From Chaetoceros tenuissimus (taxonomy: Eukaryota; Bacillariophyta; Thalassiosirophyceae; Chaetocerotales; Chaetocerotaceae), in NCBI GenBank assembly GCA_021927905.1, contig BLLK01000045.1, forward strand, positions 2,108,001 to 2,172,000: a stretch of DNA of 64,000 nt, read 5' to 3'. This document shows, piece after piece, positions 39,321 to 50,100 of this stretch; positions within the stretch are counted from its first letter, which is position 1; the number at the start of each line of letters is the position of its first letter. The notes below the pieces were generated by a model. The model worked only from the letters and a program-made list of their open reading frames with translations. It ran no database searches and was not told the DNA's origin. The translations under genes were made by a program, and so were the position numbers.

Positions 39321-41429
39321 TTACTTCATACGCCCACCGGGTCTCAGACCAGTTATAGATGTCTTTGGAGCCTGTGGGGGTGCAATTGCTTCTTTTATCT
39401 TTTCTTCTGGAAAGAAGTCATCAAGGTCAGCACCATCCTCCCAGTCGTCAAGAACTGTAGTCCCAAGTGCAGGGGTTGGAACCTTTGGTACCTCTGGCTG
39501 TATGGACATATTTTTTACTTCGAAAGCAACATCATCGACAGCGTCATCCTCATCTGAACCAAGAGAATCATCATCCCAACATTCCAAAATTTCTTCTGGT
39601 TTCTTTCTTGGTATTTTATCCTCCGATGAGTTAACTCCATTCTTTTCAATGAGATGGGGTAATTTGCCAAATTCCTTTTTCCATTCTGTTATTATTTCTT
39701 CATGTTGATTTTTCAGTTGAACAAAATGGTCTTGTGGTGAGGTTTCTTTAGGCTTTGCAATCGTTCCGAGTATCATTGCCAGTATCTGATCCAGAACAGA
39801 TGGGTTTCCATCATCTTCATCATTCGTATCATCACCAGCAGTGCTTTCGTCGTCATCGAGAATACCTTCTTCTTCATCTTCCCATTCTTCTTCCTGTAAT
39901 GTTTCAAGAAGTTCGTCTACTTTCTCAAGCTTCTTTTCCAAGTCCAAGACTGTTGAAAGCGCAAACTTCTCGTCTGTAGATATGAGCATGTGACGTACAG
40001 CTTCTTCTTCGGCATACGCATTACGTATTTTTACTCTTAGTTGTTCTTCCAATTCTTTCTCTTCTCGAGATTGTCGATTTTTGCGTTCCTTCTTTCGAGC
40101 AGCTGCAGCCCTTCTCTTCCTTCTCTCTTGCTTTGAAGATAATGGTAGCGGAATATCAATTTCACCATTTTCTTCTTCAAATCTTCTGGTTATAGGCGCA
40201 GCCATTTCTTCTTTGTACGAGTCCGTTGTTTCACCACTTGAGTCCTGACTTGGTGCATCTTCGTGATATCCATCATCATCAAGATCATTCATTCTTTCTT
40301 CAAGAATCTGCTCAACAACTTCATCAATGTCATCTCCGAAACCAAAAGTAACATTTGCACTCCAGTCAAGACCAGCCAAACCCCCTGTCCCGATACCGTT
40401 TTCTGCCCTACGCGATAATTCGCGTTGAACCCGTCCTTCTCTCTCTTCGACAAAAGCTGCATACTTTTCTTTCTGTGCGTGTAGACGAATTTCAAAAGTT
40501 TCTCTTACATCATATAGTTTTTCTAATTTCTCTGGTCTTTTTTCATATCTCCAAATTCTTAATTGTTGATTCCGATATCTCTCTTCTTTTTTTATTCTCT
40601 CTTCTTTCGCAATACGTCTAATTTCCATCATCATTTGATACTTCCACACAAGGTCTCTAGAACATTCACATAGTAATTTGAGAAGTCTATCGACTACTGC
40701 AATATCATGAGCTTTTGTCATCTTTTTCCACATTGTAATGGTTGACTCTAATCTGGTCGCTCCTCCTTCTCCTTCAATGGGTAAAAATTCGGGATATGAT
40801 ATTATTGCCAGAGGAACACCTTCTTGCGATTTTTCCATTTCTTTTTGTTCATATGTATAATGTTCCGCAATACCGGTTTCAAATAATTCATTCGATTTCA
40901 GAGCAAAGTCTAAAGATGTCGGGTCGTTCAAGTTGTCTTCGTTCGTAAAACCTTGCTGTGATGACACACCCAACAGTACATCACGCATTTCATTCGTGAT
41001 GCCTGTGATTTCTACTTTGTCCATTGGCTGATAGCCACAAAGCTTCTCTAGATCAAGAAGTAAGGATGGCATTGTTTTTGGAGGGCCTAATGATAAATCA
41101 TCAAATTCATCTCTGCTTTCTTGGTCGGAAGCATCTGACTTTGAAGAAATTTCCTCACTCTTGATGCTATTTTGTTCACTATCATCATCAGAAGGTTGAA
41201 ATGACATAATTTCTCTATCTTCGTCACTGATATAGTCCGGTCCTTTTTCACCCATTTTTGAATCTTCATCTTCTGAGAAAGGCTTTGGTGAAGCAATTGA
41301 ATGAGCATCTTCTACATCTGTGTCATTTAAATCTTCATTCTGGAAAGAAAGAATTTTTACTCGTTCTTGCTCTAATGCATTGAAAGTACCACTTGGGAGG
41401 GACAAATTAACCCCCAAATCTCTACTCAT
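39321..41429 (-). CDS. Large acidic, coiled-coil protein of unknown function
   Basis: 702 aa, intronless, strongly charged. N-terminal ~130 aa are Asp/Glu/Ser-rich. A more conserved-looking helical section (about 225-330) contains VVDRLLKLLCECSRDLVWKY and RIWRYEKRPEKLEKLYDVRE. A short ordered motif AGLDWSANVTFGFGDDIDE lies near 350. Further charged coils (KRRAAAARKKERKNR) and acidic runs precede a C-terminus ending TSITGLRPGGRMK. The composition suggests a nuclear or ribosome-biogenesis factor, but this is not demonstrated. I do not recognise a family. Confidence 0.7.
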   Translation of the reverse strand: MSRDLGVNLSLPSGTFNALEQERVKILSFQNEDLNDTDVEDAHSIASPKPFSEDEDSKMGEKGPDYISDEDREIMSFQPSDDDSEQNSIKSEEISSKSDASDQESRDEFDDLSLGPPKTMPSLLLDLEKLCGYQPMDKVEITGITNEMRDVLLGVSSQQGFTNEDNLNDPTSLDFALKSNELFETGIAEHYTYEQKEMEKSQEGVPLAIISYPEFLPIEGEGGATRLESTITMWKKMTKAHDIAVVDRLLKLLCECSRDLVWKYQMMMEIRRIAKEERIKKEERYRNQQLRIWRYEKRPEKLEKLYDVRETFEIRLHAQKEKYAAFVEEREGRVQRELSRRAENGIGTGGLAGLDWSANVTFGFGDDIDEVVEQILEERMNDLDDDGYHEDAPSQDSSGETTDSYKEEMAAPITRRFEEENGEIDIPLPLSSKQERRKRRAAAARKKERKNRQSREEKELEEQLRVKIRNAYAEEEAVRHMLISTDEKFALSTVLDLEKKLEKVDELLETLQEEEWEDEEEGILDDDESTAGDDTNDEDDGNPSVLDQILAMILGTIAKPKETSPQDHFVQLKNQHEEIITEWKKEFGKLPHLIEKNGVNSSEDKIPRKKPEEILECWDDDSLGSDEDDAVDDVAFEVKNMSIQPEVPKVPTPALGTTVLDDWEDGADLDDFFPEEKIKEAIAPPQAPKTSITGLRPGGRMK

Positions 41430-41685
41430 GAGAATTAATAATCAATATTTCTGGGTAGATGGAGTCGAGTGATCAAATTGTGTTCAATTATTGTTATGGT
41501 AAGATTTAAATGCACCTTGATTATGCACATCGCACATCAAAATCGGTGGCTGTGAGCTGTAGTAAAACTCTGGTACCGACGTAACTACGTACATACCATT
41601 GGAAATGGCCTAAAATAAACATGGATGAAGGACGCAAAACATCCTTGAGTGAAAAAGTGACAAAAGTATTGAAATAAATCGCATT

Positions 41686-43203
41686 TTATGATAGTGATTG
41701 AAATGGAAACCTTGCATAAACTTCCTGATTGTCGGGAATATCAGTGCTTCCTACAACTATTCTTTCAATCGCAGCCCAAGCTGCCATTGCACCTTGGTCT
41801 GTACAAAGTCTGGGAGGTGGGACCATCATTTCCCATGGTTCGTTTCTACTTTCGCAGATGGCTTCAAGTCTCCTCCTTAGCTCTTGGTTAGCAGCTACTC
41901 CTCCAACAACGGCGAGAGAACGAATACCGCCATCCTCATTTTCAAGCATGTCCATAGTTCTCTTCAAACGCTGTTCGATATGTTTGATTGCTACATTTTG
42001 GAATGAACTAGCTATATTTGCTTTGTCTTCATGTGACAAGTCATCAACTGAATCCAAACCCCTTTCTGCTGCAATCTTTTCTGTTTTCATTCTTACAGCT
42101 GTCTTCAGTCCAGCGTAGGAGAAGTCGCAATCCTTTCGCTTTTGTAGAGGGATTGGGAGCTCAACGGCTTTAGGATCTCCTTCCTTTGCAAGTTTTTCAA
42201 CAGCAGGTCCTCCTCCGCCTCCAACCGGCAATCCCAATAATCTCGCAGTCTTATCAAATGCTTCTCCAAGACTATCATCAATAGTTCCTCCAATTATTTC
42301 ATATCTTCCGATACCAAGGCATTTCATCAGTTGGCAATGACCACCACTAACAAGTAGTGCAAGGAAAGGAAATTGAACTGTCCTTTTTGACTCATGAACT
42401 TCTTCTGTGCCACCGACATTGAATTTAGCATTTTTATCGTCAAAAGGTAGTCTAGCCATTAAAATATGTGCTTCAAGGTGATGAACTGACACAAAAGGCT
42501 TCTTGTGTTCCATTGCAAGTTCTCTTGCTTTGTTGCATCCAACACGAAGACAGATTTCAAGTCCAGGTCCAACCGTCACGCCGATTGCATCAACATCTGC
42601 AACTGAATTAAGACCAGCTCGTGCTATGGCTTCATTCACAACTGAATCAATTTTTTCTTCGTGTGCAGTTTTCGCTAGCCCTGGAACTATGCCTCCAAAT
42701 TCTTCGTGAATTTCACTTTGAGATGCTAGAGATTCACCCAATATAACACCATCACTCCTCAAGACTGCTGCACCAGTATCATCACAACTACTCTCAATGC
42801 CGAGAACTGTGAAAGGTTTTGTTCGATCTGGCAAACCAGATTTTGCCTCAAAGCTAAAACCATCCTTCCCTCCTGGTGCATATGCCACCGACCACCTTCC
42901 ATTATCCACTGCTTTACGTTTTCCAATGAATTCTCGTCTTTTTTCTTTGCTCATTTTATTCCCTTTTTTCTTCTTCTTTTTTCTCATGGGTCTATCTATA
43001 TTTACTGTTGATATTTCACTAGATGAAGCCGCATCATCAACTGCGGAAAGAAACCTTGGTGTAGTACTCGGGTAGCGACTATTCACTAATCTTTTCGAGT
43101 AAATGTTTGTCAATTGAAATGCTCTACTGATGGAAATCATTATTGTCAAAAAGCAGCAAAAGAGATATTTCTGCTTTGAGTTTCCGTACAACCTAATGCT
43201 CAT
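41686..43203 (-). CDS. OSGEPL1: Organellar tRNA N6-adenosine threonylcarbamoyltransferase (TsaD/Qri7/OSGEPL1)
   Basis: 505 aa, intronless. It transfers threonylcarbamoyl to A37 of ANN-decoding tRNAs. The bacterial-type TsaD domain starts near residue 130: GIESSCDDTGAAVL, FGGIVPGLAKTAHEEKI, the metal-binding HxxxH (H242-H246 in VHHLEAHILMARLP), LVSGGHCQL, DDSLGEAFDKTARLLGL, DFSYAGLKTAV and VGGVAANQELR are all in family order. The N-terminus has a hydrophobic signal (YLFCCFLTIMISISRAFQL) with Phe after the cut, suggesting plastid import, then a Lys-rich linker. An extra ~15-aa insertion (FDDKNAKFNVGGTEEVHES) follows HLEAH. Divergent from the CCCH/J gene. Confidence 0.94.
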   Translation of the reverse strand: MSIRLYGNSKQKYLFCCFLTIMISISRAFQLTNIYSKRLVNSRYPSTTPRFLSAVDDAASSSEISTVNIDRPMRKKKKKKGNKMSKEKRREFIGKRKAVDNGRWSVAYAPGGKDGFSFEAKSGLPDRTKPFTVLGIESSCDDTGAAVLRSDGVILGESLASQSEIHEEFGGIVPGLAKTAHEEKIDSVVNEAIARAGLNSVADVDAIGVTVGPGLEICLRVGCNKARELAMEHKKPFVSVHHLEAHILMARLPFDDKNAKFNVGGTEEVHESKRTVQFPFLALLVSGGHCQLMKCLGIGRYEIIGGTIDDSLGEAFDKTARLLGLPVGGGGGPAVEKLAKEGDPKAVELPIPLQKRKDCDFSYAGLKTAVRMKTEKIAAERGLDSVDDLSHEDKANIASSFQNVAIKHIEQRLKRTMDMLENEDGGIRSLAVVGGVAANQELRRRLEAICESRNEPWEMMVPPPRLCTDQGAMAAWAAIERIVVGSTDIPDNQEVYARFPFQSLS

Positions 43204-43773
43204 ACTAAGTAGAATTTTATGTGGAAATTTTGACTATATGGATATTGTAAATGATACAATCGTGATCCATAAATCTATGTGATTGCAAGTGTATCTAAAG
43301 CATAGAATCGATCATCATTACGTACCTTTCATCATCACACAGATCACATCACCCACTCATCAATGACGAAATGGTCCCTCTGAAAATGGTTGGATCCGAG
43401 CAAAGAGTACATTTTGGCTAGATTAACTTGCCATATACTGTTTTTGCTCCATTATTATTCTTGATCAAATCCGCCAAAAACCCGCTAGCTGCTAGCTAGT
43501 CCATCTGTATCATTATTGATGAAATCAAAGAACAAAGCATCACTGAGACCAATCACAATACTACTAAAGAGCAGAACATCGACTTCTCCTCACATAGATT
43601 CAACATCAATTTGCAAATCCATCAAGTCGACGAGATTGTTGACTTACAGTTTCAATTGAATTTGGATCAGCAAAGATAAGAAGACTCTCTACTGCCAATC
43701 ACAAGACCGTCAAAAAGTTCAAAGCAATCAATTGCATCAGTAACCTACTCCAGTCCAACGCGCCTTTGATACA
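43204..43773. promoter_or_regulatory. Divergent promoter region, TsaD / CCCH-J genes
   Basis: 570 bp between divergent starts. A CTAGCTGCTAGCTAG palindromic cluster sits at 43485-43500. No ORF or RNA gene seen. Confidence 0.35.
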
Positions 43774-46700
43774 ATGACCGCTGCTCAGCTAAATCCAAGT
43801 GCTCCGATGGAGTCTACTGCTACTTCTGCGACAACTGCTTCATCGAAGAAGGAGCCGAAAGCAAAACCGCCGTGCAGATATTTCAATCAGCCGAGCGGGT
43901 GCACCAATGCCAACTGTCCTTTCCCTCACGTATTGAAACCAAACGTTGACAAGAGCAAGGCCAAGGCCTCCTCTTCAAGTGCTAAGATTGAGGCAAAGTC
44001 GCAATCTATTGAGGCAAATGACATGGCCATCAAACCAAAGAAGAGGGGAAGAAAGAGTAAAAAGGAAAAAGTTGCCGCCGAAAAGATCCTTTCAGAGCAG
44101 GGAACAAATGCTCAGGAACTTCGTGAAGATGAGAGCAAGGAAGCAAAGGGTGCTAAAGTAGGAGCTATCAAAGAAGGGAAAAACTGCAAATATGGGGTAA
44201 ACTGTAGAAACAAGAAGTGCAAATTTGTGCATCCGGTCAAGGACGGAGAAAATGCCAAGATTGCAGATGCGGGTATAGGGAAGAAAAGTGCATCTACAAG
44301 TAGTAAAGGTGATAGTGAAACTAGTTCAAGCATCGACGAAACGAAGAAGAAAAGTCTTGAGGCAACACCTTCGCAAGGGGAAGAAGCTATGAAGATCAAA
44401 CCTGCCGCGAAAAAGAAGTCAGTCAAGAAATGTAGATATGGAGCCGAGTGTCGGAACAAAACTTGCAAGTTTTTGCATCCAGAGAAGAAGGGTGATGACA
44501 ATGACAAGTCTGTAGGAGAGCCAAGTACGAAAGCTGCCACAAAACCTGTGCCAGATACCAAGCCTTCTAGAAATGAAAAATCATCCAAGATTCAAGCTCC
44601 CAAACAAACTGAAAAAAGAAAGTTGTCAAATTCTACTGGAAGAAAAGGGAAATCTATTCCACAAGATGAAAAGGAGAAGCTATCAAGTGCTACCCAGAAT
44701 ATGAGACGTGCGAATATGAACGAATCAAATGTTGATAAGAATGAGCAACAGCGAGACATTTCTCAAGGTGTTGAACGCTTTGAGAATAAAGCACAAGTTC
44801 CTGATAGCAACATGGACCAGCTTTTGTTTGGAGAAGGCTCAAATGAGTTCTGGAACTCTATTTCAGGATTTGATCAGAGAGGACCTCAATATCACAACAT
44901 GGCTCAGCAAATGTTGCAACAGCAGCAAAGTAGACAAAATCAACACATGCGTCCGCAAATGATGTTTCCTCCACAACAGCAGGAGATAAATTACCCAACG
45001 CAATTTGATCCTGTCGACCTTATGCGTCAAGAGAGAGCTAGAGCTGAACGAGCACAACAACAAGAAATTGAAAATATCAAAAGAATGCAGCAACGTCTCA
45101 TGGTACAAGGTGTTGAAGAGGAGAGAGAAAGAGCCGATTTAGCTTTTGCTAAAGAGGAAGCAGCGAAGAAAGCCGCTGAACAAAGAGAGCGTGAGGCCAA
45201 TGAAAAGGCTCGTATTGAGGCTGAAGAAAAAGCACGCGTGGAAAAGGCTAGACGTGTTGCAGCGAAGAAAGCGCAGATTTTAGCCGAAGAGCAAGCAAGA
45301 GCCGAAAAGTTGAAAAAAGAAGCTGAGGAACGAGCCCGTATCGTTGCTCTAGAGAAGAAGCGAGCTGAGGAGAAAGCGAAGCTTGAGAAAAAAGCCAAGC
45401 TAGAAGCGGAAGCCAAGGCTAGAGCAGAGGAAGCGAAAAGGGTAGAAGATATGCGAAAAGAAAAAGAACGCAAAGCCCAAGAACTCCTAAAGGCCAAAGA
45501 GAAGCTTGAAGATGGAAGAAAGCAAGCTAAACTTGAGCAAGAGAGGCGAGATAAAGCTTACGCTGAGGAGCAGGCTCTCAAGGCTCAGAAAAGAAAGGAG
45601 GAGGAAGCAGCAAGACTGTTACTCTTCCAACAACAACAAGAAGCTGCCCGCCTGAAGAAGGAAAAAGATAAGGCTGCAAAACGAGAGAAGGCTAGACAGG
45701 CACTTGAGGCACGTACAAAAGTCTGGATCGACGATCAAAATGATCGAACTGAATTCGGATTTGTGGCAAAGGAATTTCTGACCGCAGAAGCTGTACGTAA
45801 AAGTGGTTTAGCATCTCGTCGTGAGCTAGATGGACAACTTGTGCGAAAAATTCAGGATGAAACAGCTCGCCTATATAATACTCTTTATGCTGAGAAAGCA
45901 TCAAAAACTGCGAAAGTAAAAATTGTTTGGCCTCAGAAAAAAGACCTCCACAATAGACTTGGATCTATTCTCAGTTTCAATAGTACCAAAAAGATGTATG
46001 AAGTTGGCCTTGAAACAAAGAATAAAAAGGTTGAGATGCAATATGTCGCAGCTGAAAATCTTGAAGCACAAAAGCAGACCAGCCACTCGGTAAAGAGTAG
46101 TGAAGAACTTGTTGTGACAACAACATACGGAGACCTATCGGTCACCAAGATTACAATTGATTCACTCCGTAAGATCTATAGCTCTGATGCCAAAGATCTC
46201 AAGATTGCAATCGAGAAAAGGATGAAAGATCGAAACGCATTTGAAAAGAAGGAACGTTTGAGAAAGGAACGAGAAGAACAGGAACGTTTGAAAGCAGAAG
46301 AAGAAAGGAAAAAGAGACTCGAATTGCAACGTGAACAAGAGCGCCTTCGTCAAGCTCGTGAGGATGCAGAATGGGCAAGGGAGAGGGAAGAAAGGAGAAG
46401 ATGGGCAGAAGAGGAAAGAAAGGAAAGAAAGCGTGCTGCAAGAAGAGATCCCTTCGGATTTGGCGGTCCTTTCGGGATGGGAGGCCCATTCGGGGGAGGC
46501 CCGTTCGGGGGAGGCCCATTTGGTGGACCTAAAATTGGAGTTCGTATTGGACCTCATGGAGTCAGTTTCGTATTCATGGATGCCAATGGTTTCGAGGAAG
46601 AAGAATATTTCAACTTTGAATCTGGCTATGATTCTGATGATGGCTTCGAGGATGATGGTCTATCTAGAGAGGAACATTGTGAAATCCTCGGTGTAGATGT

Positions 46701-46878
46701 TGACGCTACTAGTAGAGAGATCAAGACTGCTTACAGACGAATGGCTTTGAAGTATCACCCAGACAAATTCAACGAAGAGTCCACTGATACTGGTATGAGC
46801 AAAGCTGAAGCTGAGGAGCATTTCAAGAAGTGCTCTTCTGCTTATCAAGCTCTTAGTGAGGAGTTTGAGGACGAGTAA
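43774..46878 (+). CDS. CCCH zinc-finger and J-domain fusion protein
   Basis: 1034 aa, intronless. Three CCCH-type fingers: about 33-52 (CRYFNQPSGCTNANCPFPH), 138-153 (CKYGVNCRNKKCKFVH) and 219-235 (CRYGAECRNKTCKFLH). A Gln/Met-rich spacer (about 355-420) and a very long Ala/Glu/Lys/Arg single-helix or coiled coil (about 420-660) follow, then an ordered part (about 660-800), a second charged helix (810-895), a Gly-Phe-rich stretch (GFGGPFGMGGPFGGG), and a C-terminal J domain (about 967-1034) with HPD at about 994-996 in ALKYHPDKF. CCCH fingers usually bind RNA, and J domains activate Hsp70, so RNA-linked chaperoning is a reasonable inference. I know no standard family with this order. Confidence 0.85.
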   Translation: MTAAQLNPSAPMESTATSATTASSKKEPKAKPPCRYFNQPSGCTNANCPFPHVLKPNVDKSKAKASSSSAKIEAKSQSIEANDMAIKPKKRGRKSKKEKVAAEKILSEQGTNAQELREDESKEAKGAKVGAIKEGKNCKYGVNCRNKKCKFVHPVKDGENAKIADAGIGKKSASTSSKGDSETSSSIDETKKKSLEATPSQGEEAMKIKPAAKKKSVKKCRYGAECRNKTCKFLHPEKKGDDNDKSVGEPSTKAATKPVPDTKPSRNEKSSKIQAPKQTEKRKLSNSTGRKGKSIPQDEKEKLSSATQNMRRANMNESNVDKNEQQRDISQGVERFENKAQVPDSNMDQLLFGEGSNEFWNSISGFDQRGPQYHNMAQQMLQQQQSRQNQHMRPQMMFPPQQQEINYPTQFDPVDLMRQERARAERAQQQEIENIKRMQQRLMVQGVEEERERADLAFAKEEAAKKAAEQREREANEKARIEAEEKARVEKARRVAAKKAQILAEEQARAEKLKKEAEERARIVALEKKRAEEKAKLEKKAKLEAEAKARAEEAKRVEDMRKEKERKAQELLKAKEKLEDGRKQAKLEQERRDKAYAEEQALKAQKRKEEEAARLLLFQQQQEAARLKKEKDKAAKREKARQALEARTKVWIDDQNDRTEFGFVAKEFLTAEAVRKSGLASRRELDGQLVRKIQDETARLYNTLYAEKASKTAKVKIVWPQKKDLHNRLGSILSFNSTKKMYEVGLETKNKKVEMQYVAAENLEAQKQTSHSVKSSEELVVTTTYGDLSVTKITIDSLRKIYSSDAKDLKIAIEKRMKDRNAFEKKERLRKEREEQERLKAEEERKKRLELQREQERLRQAREDAEWAREREERRRWAEEERKERKRAARRDPFGFGGPFGMGGPFGGGPFGGGPFGGPKIGVRIGPHGVSFVFMDANGFEEEEYFNFESGYDSDDGFEDDGLSREEHCEILGVDVDATSREIKTAYRRMALKYHPDKFNEESTDTGMSKAEAEEHFKKCSSAYQALSEEFEDE

Positions 46879-47143
46879 GAATCGTAGGGAAATCGTGTTA
46901 TGGACTGATCGCGGTGCTCGTTGACTGTAATAGAACCTATACTTTGACCTATGATTAGTACATCATAATATTCATCATTTACCAATCTTTCGTTCTACTC
47001 GTAAGCTTGTAACTGTATATCTACATTTGCTGAGGAACTAAAGCTTTGAATGAACTTCAGTTGAAAGGCAGGAAAACAGATTCAATTATTTTATATTTAT
47101 TTTTCACAGAATTGTTTGAGAAGAAAGCATAAGAGTGACACCA

Positions 47144-50100
47144 TTACTTTCCAAAGTAATTCGACGACTTTGCTGAGCTGGAACTAGTGCCTGGAAGCTC
47201 AATACTGCTAAAGTCGATAGAATCATCAAACTCAACGTCCAACGAATCGTTTGTGACAGGCGCACTTGGTGTGTTTTTCTCTATCTTCCTACGCTTGCTG
47301 TCTCGAACCTTGATGTATTTGTGGAGATCATTTTGGTCAATAAAAGCATTCAGATTTTTTATCAAACGATCACCATATTCTTTTACGACATTTTCTCCAA
47401 GAACTCCAAGCTCATTGAGCTCTTCTATTGAGAGGGGAACTTTAGAGGCTATTGTGCTCATACCTTGATTACTCATGATATTCCAGTAAAACACTTTGTT
47501 GCCATTCATGATTTCTTCATCGGCCCACATGGAAACAAGTTTCTTGATGCGCTTGACCAATGCCTCGGTATGATTCCTAGGTAATATCGATGCACCACTT
47601 CCTCCGGATGCCTTTGCCTTTGAGCCTACCTTCCTGTCATCGTCATCGTCGCTCTCGTCAACAATCTCAATAGATGGTACTTGGAATTTACCGTCTTTGA
47701 CTTTAAGAGCCTTCTTACTTGTTTTCTTCTTTGCTGCTGACTTTTTGGTAGATGAAGATTTCTCTGAAGATTTGGCTTTGGAGGAGGACTTGGATTTAGA
47801 ACTAGACTTTGATGAGGGAAAGTCTACAAAAAACTGAAAAGAACCGTTTCGAAGACTGTTGGCTTTCGGTCCTTCCTGCAAATAATCGCTGTTGAATCCA
47901 CTTGCATTCTCTTGCGATACTTCCTGCAAGATCCCTTCAAAAACAAGAGCATGCATGATTCTGTCGATGTCGCCTTTTTTATACTTTTTCCCAGAACCGT
48001 ATGCAGAGAGATTATCCAAATTCAAGAATTTTGTAAGTTGTTTGTTCTTTGATCCTCTATATAATTCTGATATTTGAGCCATTGAAACTCCTCTGCCATT
48101 TTTCATTGTGGCTAATTCATCTAGTAGTCCTAATATAGTTTTGGCCTCGCTTGAAAGATTACGACGCTCAGGTTCAAGTCCGGCTAGGAATATATTGATT
48201 GTGAGAACATTGATCAAAATCCGGCAAAACATTTTTGAATTCCTTTCACATACCTTTACAGTTGTCACAAGTTTTGTTGCATTTTTTCCTATCAAATCTT
48301 TCTCCAAAATGTTCAAGCTGCATGGTTCGTCGACACAAAAATTCATTTTCACAATATCTTAGACATGAGTAGAGCTGATCAATCTTCTTCCGCATTTCAG
48401 AACAGTATGGATCTTTATCCTTTCTAATCATTCCTTCCAAAATCTTTTTATCCTTGTATGCATAAAACAAAATACAGTCGGCTTTATCACCATCTCTACC
48501 TGCTCTTCCGCTCTCTTGATAGTAATGTGTGATTGACTTTGGCATACTGTAATGCATAACGTACTGTTGACGACAAAATGAAATATTGGTGAGACTTGAA
48601 TCACTATAAATGACTATCTTTAACAACTTTTCTTCAAGAGAGACTTACTCGTACATCTGGCTTATCAATTCCCATCCCGAAAGCAATAGTGGCGGTAAGT
48701 ACATTGACACGACCAGTGAGCCAAGCATGATGACGTCGTGCTCTATCATTTGCGTCGAGATCAGCATGGTAAAACGTTACTCCGACTCCATTCACTCCTT
48801 TCTCCTTCAATTTCGCTTCTAATTTTTCGGCTAAAGATTCGGTATCCTTCCTACTTAGACAGTAGATAACACCAGAATCATTAGGTCTTTCTGCAATATA
48901 ATCTGCCATGTAATCAATGGTCTTTGAATCTTTTTTTCGGACCTCATAAGTTAGATTGGGACGGTTGAACGAATTACGAAAAATAAATGGGTCTTGCATT
49001 CCAAGGACCTGTATCGCATCCTTCAAAACTTTCTCATTTGCGGTTGCTGTCAAAGCCATTAATGGCACATTTGGATATTCTTTGCGGAGCATCTTGAGAT
49101 CATAGTAATCTGGTCTGAAGTCTTTTGCAAGATAACATATCGTTAATGGAATATTTCACAGAATAGGGAGAAATCGTTGTGGTTACGAATGAAACTTACC
49201 ATGTCCCCAATCACTCAAACAATGTGCTTCATCTACAACAAAACGGCTGAGAAGACCTTTCTTGGAAAGATCGCGAATAAGATTTTTAATCATGCTAGAC
49301 TTGGACAACTTTTCAGGTGTAACATAAAGCATTTTGATCCCATCATGAGGTGTGGTTCGTCGAAGCCGTGAAATTAGTTCTCTCTGCTCCGTTCCATAGT
49401 CTTGTGCTGAACTCAAAAATACTGTGTCAACACCGAGCTTCTTCATACTTGTAACTTGATCCTCTATCAAAGACAGCAAAGGAGAGACGATAACTGCAAG
49501 ACCTGGACAACACCAAGCAGGTAATTGATAGCACAACGACTTTCCTCCTCCTGTTGGCATCAGAACAAAGACATCTTTTCCATTGATTGCATTCTGAACA
49601 ACCTCTTTTTGACCTTGTCTGAAACTGTGATGACCAAACTTTCTTCTGTTTTCTACAAATATATCCTTGGTACCAGGAAGAGGTCCTTCTTGACGAGCGC
49701 CTGCATTATTGCCGGAGGCAAAGTAGGAATCAATGGAGCCGTAGCCATTGTTATGGTTGTCATTACCTTGACCATCAGCCCATTCAAAAAAGTCACATTG
49801 GTCCCCTTGAGGTCGAGCACACTTGTAAAATTGACGACCATTACTATTCGCTTTCGAAGAAGTAAATACTCTACAAGGTTCATTATGTCCTGGACAAAGA
49901 GGTACACCATCTACTTCAAATATACTTCCGCCTTGTCCAAAGCTACTTCTTCCATTGTCATTGTACTGGTTATAATCATCACTTGAATTGAAGAAATTAC
50001 CATTGCTTGTATCATTTTGTTGAAACGATGTATGCGTCGAATTAGTGCTATAACTAGTGTCAACAAAGGATGAATTGCCATTGCTTTGATTGTACGCATT

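Noticed and set aside
45027-45497. 156-codon minus-strand frame
   Set aside because: Ala/Ser/Phe-rich complement of the Lys/Glu/Ala helix of the CCCH-J protein.
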